From: a bacterium
GTDB taxonomy: Bacteria > Vulcanimicrobiota > Vulcanimicrobiia > Vulcanimicrobiales > Vulcanimicrobiaceae
Direction: 5' to 3'
NCBI GenBank assembly: GCA_021794175.1
Contig: JAJYRI010000001.1
Coordinates: forward strand, 47,983-111,982
Length of the DNA: 64,000 nt
This document shows positions 55,633 to 64,000 of this stretch, one piece after another. Each line of letters starts with the position of its first letter. Positions within the stretch are counted from its first letter, which is position 1. A program made the translations under genes and the position numbers. The notes below the pieces were generated by a model, which did not search any database, was not told the DNA's origin, and saw only the letters and a program-made list of their open reading frames with translations.

Positions 55633-56747
55633 ATGGCCGAACTCAACGATGGAATGATCGAACGCCTGCGCTCCGCAGCGCGACGTTTCGATGAGATCGA
55701 ACGCGAGCTGGGAAATCCGAGCGGCTCGTTCGATCAAGCGCGCTTTACGGCGCTCTCGAAAGAACGGGCGACCCTCGAAGCGACGGTCGCGGCATTTCGT
55801 CAGCGCGAGCGCCTGCAAAATGAACTCCGTGAGGCCGAGGGGCTCGCTCGCTCCGCGGGCGACCCCGACCTGCGGGCGCTCGCCGACGAGGAGATCACCT
55901 CGCTGCACGAGCGCCTCGCCGCCCTCGACGCGGAGATCCAAGAGCTCATGCTCCCGCGCGACCCCGACGACGATCGCGATGTTTTTATCGAGATTCGTGG
56001 TGGTGCCGGCGGTGACGAGGCGGCGATCTTTGCGGGCGATCTCGCGCGCATGTACATGCGCTATGCCGAATCACACCGCATGAAAGTCGAATTGCTCTCC
56101 GAGAGTCTCAGCGATGCCGGCGGCTACAAGGAGATCGTTTTTTCAATCAAAGGTGCGGGTGCATACCGCCACTTCAAGTACGAGTCGGGGGTTCATCGCG
56201 TGCAGCGCGTGCCGCAGACCGAGAGCCAGGGACGGATTCACACTTCGACGGCAACGGTGGCGGTGCTGCCGCAGATCGACGACGATGTGACCGTGGAAAT
56301 TCGTCCCTCCGATCTGCAGATCGACACCTATAAATCCAGCGGCGCCGGCGGGCAGTACGTCAATAAGACCGAATCGGCGATTCGGATCACGCATCTACCG
56401 ACGGGCGTCGTCGTTGCGTCGCAGCAGGAACGATCGCAGATTCAAAATCGCGAAAAGGCGATGCAGATGCTGCGCTCGACGCTCTACGAACGGAAGCGCC
56501 GCGAACAAGAGGAGGCACTCGGCTCCATCCGGCGCAGCCAGGTCGGCACGGGGGATCGCTCGGAGAAGATCCGCACCTATAACTTTCCGCAGGATCGAAT
56601 TACCGATCATCGCGTGAACGAGAATTTCGGCAATCTCCGCGGCGTGCTCGACGGCGATATGGATCGCCTGGTCGACGCGCTGCTGCAGGACGAGCGCGCT
56701 CGTTTACTGGCGGGGAGCGAGGCGCGGTTGCCGAACGCTTCGGAGCG

Positions 56748-56751
<4 letters not shown>
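55633..56751 (+). CDS. prfA: Peptide chain release factor 1
   Basis: 372-residue RF1. GGQ is at residues 239-241 (SSGAGGQYVNKTES) for peptidyl-tRNA hydrolysis. The stop-codon tripeptide at 194-196 is PQT (RVPQTESQGRIHTS) where PAT or PVT is usual; this is still the RF1 PxT class and not RF2 SPF. ATG 55633 lacks a ribosome binding site; ATG 55654 is an alternative. Overlaps prmC by ATGA. Confidence 0.96.
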
Positions 56752-59356
<2,605 letters not shown>

Positions 59357-59390
59357 GCGTGGTCGAGCGTAGCGCGCACGTACCGTCGCA

Positions 59391-60134
59391 GTGAATCTTG
59401 CCGATATAACCGCGGTTATCCTTACGAAGAACGAGGAGCAGCGGCTCGGACGCACGCTCGAGGCGTTGCCGAAGGGCATGCCGGTCTTAGTGCTCGATGC
59501 CGAATCCAGCGATGCAACCCAACGCATCGCACACGATGCCGGCGCGACGCTGCTGATTCGGAGATGGACGGATTTCGTCGATGCGCGCCGCTTTGCACTC
59601 GCGCAGGTAACGACTCCCTGGGCGTTCGCCGTCGATGCAGACGAAGCGTTCGACGAACGGCTACGAGCCGCGCTCGCCGATGCTTCCGAGGATCTCGACG
59701 CATACCTCGTTCGTCGAGACACGGCCTTTGCCGGGCAACCGTTACGCATGTGGCGCGGCGAGCGGCTGCTGCGATGCTTCCGTGTCGCGGCGGTACGGGT
59801 CGAGGCGTTCCCAACGGCCGGCGGTGATGCCGCGCTGCACGAACGGTACGTTTGCGACGGAAAGGTCGGCGAGCTCGCCGGCTGCCTGGAACACGATTCG
59901 TACGCCGATCGCCGCGAGTACCGGCGGAAATTCGCGCGCTACACCGAGATCGAAGCGCGCGGTTTGCCGCCGTCATTCGCTCGGCTCGCTCGCGAGTCGT
60001 CGTTGATTCCCTGGCGTTTGCTGAAATTCGGGCTCGTGCGTGGAGCGGTTCTCGACGGGCCGCGCGGGTGGTACGTGATGTGGTGGTCGGCGCTCTATCC
60101 CGCCGTGGTGGCGTGGCGGGCATGGCGCGAGTAG
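59391..60134 (+). CDS. GT2 glycosyltransferase (WaaE/KdtX-like)
   Basis: 247 residues. GT-A start ITAVILTKNEEQRLGRTLEAL, DAESSDATQRIA, VDADEAFDERLRAA (DxD) and a C-terminal hydrophobic stretch (WYVMWWSALYPAVVAW). Close in layout to the beta-1,4-glucosyltransferase of lipopolysaccharide cores. GTG start. Overlaps the next transferase by 13 bp. Confidence 0.87.
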   Translation: MNLADITAVILTKNEEQRLGRTLEALPKGMPVLVLDAESSDATQRIAHDAGATLLIRRWTDFVDARRFALAQVTTPWAFAVDADEAFDERLRAALADASEDLDAYLVRRDTAFAGQPLRMWRGERLLRCFRVAAVRVEAFPTAGGDAALHERYVCDGKVGELAGCLEHDSYADRREYRRKFARYTEIEARGLPPSFARLARESSLIPWRLLKFGLVRGAVLDGPRGWYVMWWSALYPAVVAWRAWRE

Positions 60135-61132
60135 CGATCGACGCGCGCTTGACGCGCCAGATGTCGGTCGGAATGAAGGCCTATACGCAGGCGCTGCTGG
60201 ATCGGCGTGCGCTCCTCGCACCGGATATCGAGTTGATTCCCTGCGGAAGCGGTGAGAACTTCAGCATTTCCGAGCAGGTGGCGCTACCGCTGCAGATCGC
60301 GCGATCGCGAGCACGACTCGTCCATTATCCCACGCAGTATCTCCCGCTCTTTCGGCCGGTGCCCTACGTCCTGACGATTCACGACCTTATCCACTGTCGC
60401 TTCGCGGAGTTCTACGAGGCGAAGGTCGCGTGGTACTACCGCGCGGTCGTCGCCCCGGCGGCCCGCCGCGCGCAGCGCATTATCGTCGGTGACGAACGCA
60501 GCATCGACGATTGCGAACGCTTTCTCGGCGTCGATGGAGCGCTGGTTCGCGTCGTGCCGCTCGGTATCGAGCGGGCCTTTCTCGAACCCCTCGAAGCCCC
60601 GCGGGTCGAGCGCCCCTATCTTTTCTATGCCGGCAATCACCGCGAGCACAAGGATCTGCCGACGCTGCTGGCCGCCTGGGCGGCGCTCCCCGAAGGCGTC
60701 GGGTACGACCTGGTTGTCACCGGTGCAGATGATTTCGGCGAGCTCCGGACTCGCTACGAACGCTACGGCCGCCGATTGCGCGCGCTCGGCGATATCGACG
60801 AAGCGACGCTTCGACGCACCTATGCCGGGGCGACGGCATTAGTGCACCCGGCACTCTGGGAGGGTTTCGGCCTCACGATGCTCGAGGCGATGGCGATGCG
60901 CACCCCGGTGATTGCGTGCAGCGATTCGGTGCCCGGTCCCTTGAGCGCCGCAGCGGCGACCTTCGCCCCACGCGATGTAGCGGCACTGACGCGAGCGATC
61001 GAGAGCCTCCGCAGCGAGCCGGAGCTTTGGGCCGGACGCGTTGCCGCCGGCCGACGCGCCGCCGAAGAGCTGACCTGGGACCGCTTTGCACGCCGGATTG
61101 CGGCGGTCTATGCCGAAGTGCTCGCTCCATAA
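60122..61132 (+). CDS. GT4 glycosyltransferase
   Basis: 336 residues, GT-B fold. N-terminal VAIDARLTRQMSVGMKAYTQ, then LFYAGNHREHKDLPTLLAAW and the donor-site HPALWEGFGLTMLEAMAMRTPVIA with its E-x7-E pair. Uses a nucleotide-sugar; acceptor unknown. Start ATG 60122 from the family N-terminus. Confidence 0.9.
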   Translation: MARVAIDARLTRQMSVGMKAYTQALLDRRALLAPDIELIPCGSGENFSISEQVALPLQIARSRARLVHYPTQYLPLFRPVPYVLTIHDLIHCRFAEFYEAKVAWYYRAVVAPAARRAQRIIVGDERSIDDCERFLGVDGALVRVVPLGIERAFLEPLEAPRVERPYLFYAGNHREHKDLPTLLAAWAALPEGVGYDLVVTGADDFGELRTRYERYGRRLRALGDIDEATLRRTYAGATALVHPALWEGFGLTMLEAMAMRTPVIACSDSVPGPLSAAAATFAPRDVAALTRAIESLRSEPELWAGRVAAGRRAAEELTWDRFARRIAAVYAEVLAP

Positions 61133-61134
61133 CA

Positions 61135-62637
61135 ATGCGCTTTCGACCGTTGCTCGCCGTCGCCGTTCTCCTCGCGTTTTTGGGCGCGAGTGTAGCGCCG
61201 TCTCCATCGCCCGGGCCGAGCGCCCCGACCTTCCTCATCGACGGGGTGCGCGTCCACGTACAACCGTCACCGATACTCGTCGGCGGTCGCGTCTACGTGC
61301 CGCTGCAACGAACGCTCGATGCGTTGGGCATTCCTTTTCGTATCCGGCACGGGGTGCTCCATGCGCGCTTCGGCGCCCATCGAGTAACCCTGCAGCTTGG
61401 CGAAAGCAGCGCGATGCTCGACGGCAACGTCGTCGGATTCGGCGCGCCTCCGCTGGTACGCGATTTCACCACCTACGTGCCCTTGCGTTTTGTCGGCGCG
61501 GTGTTGGGAGCGCAGGCACATTACGATGCAAAGACGCGCACGATCGCGATCGTCGGATCCTCGGTCGGTGAGACCGGAAGCGGGTTCGTACTCTCGGCGA
61601 GCGGACACGGCGTGCGTGAAGGCAGCGTCAGCGCGCTCGACGCGCTATCGAGCCCGAAGACGATTACACTGCTGTTCGGCGGAAGCGCGCACACTATCGC
61701 GCTTCATAACAGCGTTCGCGTCGAACTGCATGACGTCGCCACCAACGTCGTGCGTCCGGGAACGCTCGCCGATGTGTTGCCGGGGGATTTCGTGCGCGTC
61801 GACCTCGGGAAGAAGGGGCGCGGCACGGAGATTCACGACGATTTCGGCGTACGCGCCGGACGCGTCGCAGCGGTAGCCGGAGGGGAGTTCGTTCTCGAAG
61901 ACGGCCACGTCATCGTGCCCGATCGCACGACGCAATGGCTGCTCGACGGCGCACCGGCGAGCTTTGCACAGGTGCATCCGGGCGAGGATGCGACGATTCG
62001 CTATAACGTCGAGAGCAACGAGATCCTTCAGGTCGTCTTAAGCGACCGGCACGATCCGCTGGCGCCCAGCGGCGGCATCACCTCGATTTCCGTCGATCCG
62101 ACGACCCCGCTGCGCGCGGGCCAGCTTTTACGAGTGACGATGCGTGGGACGCCCGGCGGACTCGCGAGTTTCGATATCGGCGGCCTCGTTCACGACGTCG
62201 GCATGCGCGAGGAGCGCCCCGGCTATTACGGAGGCTCGCTGCACATCGGTGATGCCGTCAGCATCGCACGCTCGCCGGTGATCGTCACGTTGCTGGTCGG
62301 CTCGCAACGTTCGGTCGCGCGAGGCGCAACGCTGGTGAGCGCTTCGTCGGTTCCGCCGGGTATCGGGCGCGTCGGCCCCGGTCCGGGTAGCACGGTCAGC
62401 AGCACGACGCCGGCGATCTACGCGACCTTCCTTCCCGATGCGGTCGGCGTCGATCCGCGCAGTGCAACGTTGATCGTCGACGGACACGACGTCACTTCCG
62501 AGACGATTCGCAGCGCGCGGTTCATTCATTTTATTCCGGAGATCGCGTACTCCGGCGTCGTGCACGTGACCGTTCGGGTCGCGGATTTTGCCGGAAATAT
62601 TGCTACCCGTTCGTGGAGTTTTACCGTTCGCCCATGA
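61135..62637 (+). CDS. Secreted stalk-domain protein with Ig-like C-terminus
   Basis: 500 residues. Signal peptide (LLAVAVLLAFLGASVAPS), two Cu-amine-oxidase-N repeats (VRVHVQPSPILVGGRVYVPL and FTTYVPLRFVGAVLGAQ) around residues 35-140, a middle region of unknown fold (DVLPGDFVRVDLGKKGRGTE) and a C-terminal Ig-like/Big domain (PRSATLIVDGHDVTS, VRVADFAGNIATRSWSF). Likely envelope-bound. 2 bp after the GT4 gene; overlaps the HIT gene by ATGA. Confidence 0.83.
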   Translation: MRFRPLLAVAVLLAFLGASVAPSPSPGPSAPTFLIDGVRVHVQPSPILVGGRVYVPLQRTLDALGIPFRIRHGVLHARFGAHRVTLQLGESSAMLDGNVVGFGAPPLVRDFTTYVPLRFVGAVLGAQAHYDAKTRTIAIVGSSVGETGSGFVLSASGHGVREGSVSALDALSSPKTITLLFGGSAHTIALHNSVRVELHDVATNVVRPGTLADVLPGDFVRVDLGKKGRGTEIHDDFGVRAGRVAAVAGGEFVLEDGHVIVPDRTTQWLLDGAPASFAQVHPGEDATIRYNVESNEILQVVLSDRHDPLAPSGGITSISVDPTTPLRAGQLLRVTMRGTPGGLASFDIGGLVHDVGMREERPGYYGGSLHIGDAVSIARSPVIVTLLVGSQRSVARGATLVSASSVPPGIGRVGPGPGSTVSSTTPAIYATFLPDAVGVDPRSATLIVDGHDVTSETIRSARFIHFIPEIAYSGVVHVTVRVADFAGNIATRSWSFTVRP

Positions 62638-62966
62638 GTTGTATTTTCTGCAAGATCGTCGCCGGCGAGATCCCATCGACGCTCGTCGCAGCGAACGAAG
62701 AGGCGATCGCGATCGCCGATCTTCACCCGATGGCCCCGACGCACGTTCTCGTGATGCCGCGCGCCCACGCACCGAATTTCGCCGCTTATCTGCGCGAACG
62801 GCCGCAAGGAGTCGCCGCGCTATTCTCGCTTGCGACCGAGATCGGCGAGCGTTGCGAATCGGGCTACCGGTTCGTCGTCAATACCGGTGACGACGGTGGG
62901 CAGACAGTCGAGCATCTGCACGTGCACGTGCTCGGCGGTAGGGCGATGCAGTGGCCCCCCGGCTGA
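62634..62966 (+). CDS. HIT-family hydrolase
   Basis: 110 residues. CIFCKIVAGEIPST with its CxxC start and the histidine triad HLHVHVLGG at the C-terminus. A nucleotide phosphoramidase/HINT-type enzyme. ATGA overlap with the stalk gene. Confidence 0.94.
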   Translation: MSCIFCKIVAGEIPSTLVAANEEAIAIADLHPMAPTHVLVMPRAHAPNFAAYLRERPQGVAALFSLATEIGERCESGYRFVVNTGDDGGQTVEHLHVHVLGGRAMQWPPG

Positions 62967-63379
62967 CGGCGGCCTTCGCACTTGCAACTGCAGTGCTCGC
63001 TCCGCTTGGGGCGAGCGCACGCTGCGACAACGTTTTTTTCGTGCACCGTAACGCGCTCTCGCTGATTCCCGTTCGTGCGACGCTTCAGCGCAATCGCGTC
63101 TGGCTGCGCTTCATGATCGCGGCCCCGAAAGGAAAACACGTCTGGAGCGGCTTCGTTATCGCCGCCGTCGACGGGCGGCGTCGCTTCGCCGTCTCGACCC
63201 GCGTCGCCGCGCTCGCGCCGATGACGCTGCTGATCGACCGGCTACCCCCGGGTCAACGACGGATCGAGATCGCGATGTCGTCGGCGGCAAACGGCTCGGC
63301 GGCGAGCGACGCCGCCTTCACGACCTGCCTGAACGTTCCGGGGAGCGAGCGGATCACGCGCTGGGGTCTCATCCCCTAG
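62951..63379 (+). CDS. Small secreted hypothetical protein
   Basis: 142 residues with a signal peptide (AAFALATAVLAPLGASA). Mature part: RCDNVFFVHRNALSLIPVRA, KGKHVWSGFVIAAVDGRRR and a late single-Cys segment. No family recognised. GTG start inside the HIT gene. Confidence 0.68.
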   Translation: MAPRLTAAFALATAVLAPLGASARCDNVFFVHRNALSLIPVRATLQRNRVWLRFMIAAPKGKHVWSGFVIAAVDGRRRFAVSTRVAALAPMTLLIDRLPPGQRRIEIAMSSAANGSAASDAAFTTCLNVPGSERITRWGLIP

Positions 63380-63401
63380 GATGCTGTGAGACCGAAGGCA
63401 T

Positions 63402-63430
63402 TTGACGCGGGGCCCCTCCCGTGCTAAGGT
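63402..63430 (+). promoter_or_regulatory. rpsU promoter
   Basis: TTGACG (63402-63407), a 17-bp spacer, TG extension and TAAGGT (63425-63430). Best consensus promoter in the window. Gives rpsU a leader of about 60 nt. Confidence 0.8.
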
Positions 63431-63497
63431 CGCAGGTGATTCTAGCCGGGCGGGCTTTGTCGTGTCCGCACGAGCGCGAAAGGGGGTCGAATTAGCA

Positions 63498-63668
63498 ATG
63501 GAAGTACGTGTCTCAGCCGGTGAAACCATCGAGAGCGCGCTGCGCCGTTTCAAGAAAGCCACGCAAAAAGCGGGCATTCTCGCCGAAGCGCGCAAGCACG
63601 AACACTACGAAAAACCGAGCGTCCGTAAAAAGAAGAAGTCGGCCGCCGCGCGCAAGCGCCGGACCTAG
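63498..63668 (+). CDS. rpsU: Ribosomal protein S21
   Basis: 56 residues, very basic. [20 protein letters not shown] and the tail [14 protein letters not shown] fit S21. AAGGGGG upstream. Followed 5 bp later by yqeY, a common bacterial pair. Confidence 0.96.
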   Translation: MEVRVSAGETIESALRRFKKATQKAGILAEARKHEHYEKPSVRKKKKSAAARKRRT

Positions 63669-63673
63669 CCGCT

Positions 63674-64000
63674 ATGGCCGCCATAAAAGAGCGCATCGCC
63701 GAGGATCTCAAGACGGCGATGAAGGCTCGCGAGCAGTTGAGGGTCGATACGTTACGTTCGGCTCTCTCCGGCTTTACCTACAAGCGCAGCGAGGCAGGGG
63801 TCGATCTTACCGAGAGCCAGGAGCTCGAGGTGATCGGCCGCCAGGTCAAGCAGCGTATCGATGCGGCGGGCGAGTTTCGGAAAGCGGGCCGTGAAGAGCT
63901 TGCGGCCAAAGAAGACGCCGAGCGAGAGATTCTCCTCGCCTATCTTCCCGCGCAGAAATCGCGGGCGGAGATCGAAGCGATCGTCGCCGCCGCTCTCACC
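63674..64000 (+). CDS. yqeY: GatB/YqeY domain protein, cut by window end
   Basis: 109 codons visible with no stop before the edge. MAAIKERIAEDLKTAMKARE, LRVDTLRSALSGF and LLAYLPAQKSRAEIEAIV match YqeY, a GatB-C-terminal-like domain that may relate to amidation of aminoacyl-tRNA. Full length would be about 150. Confidence 0.92.
   Translation, partial: MAAIKERIAEDLKTAMKAREQLRVDTLRSALSGFTYKRSEAGVDLTESQELEVIGRQVKQRIDAAGEFRKAGREELAAKEDAEREILLAYLPAQKSRAEIEAIVAAALT

Overview
This 64 kb window is a gene-dense, GC-rich bacterial chromosome segment. Genes abut or overlap by a few bases almost everywhere, and no gap between genes exceeds about 270 bp. I see no rRNA, tRNA, CRISPR array, prophage or insertion sequence. 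The essential genes are bacterial (rpsB-tsf-pyrH-frr-uppS-cdsA-dxr-rseP-ispG, prfA-prmC, pyrG, rpsU-yqeY). Several traits fit Candidatus Eremiobacterota (WPS-2) or a close relative: copper-amine-oxidase-N 'stalk' domain proteins, many lipoproteins with a Cys-Gly-Gly-Gly-Gly lipobox, and secreted S8 and S53 peptidases. The taxonomic assignment is an inference from gene content, not a database result.

Layout. (1) 0-2.4 kb, minus strand: an ExeA-like AAA ATPase and an unknown partner. (2) 2.5-12.6 kb: a surface-glycan island with a GT2 glycosyltransferase, two methyltransferases, a FemAB/GNAT-like acyltransferase, a spermidine-synthase-like enzyme, two tandem DegT-type aminotransferases, a WbqC-like protein and rmlB-rmlA. 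Its 2.5-7 kb part is visibly more AT-rich than the rest and may have been acquired. (3) 12.7-21.2 kb: a housekeeping run of translation, UMP kinase, undecaprenyl and CDP-DAG synthesis, and the MEP isoprenoid pathway, ending in a stalk-domain protein. (4) 21.2-28.3 kb: amino acid permease, cobalamin adenosyltransferase, archaeal/eukaryal-type ProRS, a secreted protein, M16 protease, Amj-type lipid II flippase and a lipoprotein. (5) 28.3-31.8 kb, minus strand: three membrane genes for polyprenyl-linked sugar transfer (PMT/ArnT-like, GtrA, PIG-V-like). (6) 31.8-37.8 kb: glpX, a lipoamide-dehydrogenase-like enzyme, a nitrilase and NadE on separate overlapping genes, a Met8-like dehydrogenase and cinA.

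(7) 37.9-42.0 kb: two tandem subtilisin-like lipoproteins. (8) 42.0-48.5 kb, minus strand: six genes that all overlap by 1-4 bp (metY, a CoA-binding protein, LuxE-like acyl-protein synthetase, LuxC-like acyl reductase, class III aminotransferase, Gfo/Idh/MocA oxidoreductase). This reads as an uncharacterised acid-to-aldehyde-to-amine pathway and is the best candidate here for a new system. (9) 48.6-50.4 kb: LeuC/LeuD-type isomerase. (10) 50.5-55.2 kb: two small secreted proteins, then a lipoprotein and an S53 (sedolisin) peptidase lipoprotein. (11) 55.3-59.4 kb: rpmE, prfA, prmC, pyrG. (12) 59.4-64 kb: two glycosyltransferases, a stalk/Ig-like protein, a HIT protein, a small secreted protein, rpsU and a yqeY cut by the window edge.

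Regulation visible in the sequence: rpsB and rpmE share a near-identical 20-nt promoter-like element (TGCTATACT then CGAGGG), rpsU has a clear TTGACG-N17-TAAGGT promoter with a TG extension, and a long perfect inverted repeat sits directly upstream of the rpmE element. Most start codons inside operons are ATGA, TAATG or GTGA overlaps, which implies translational coupling.
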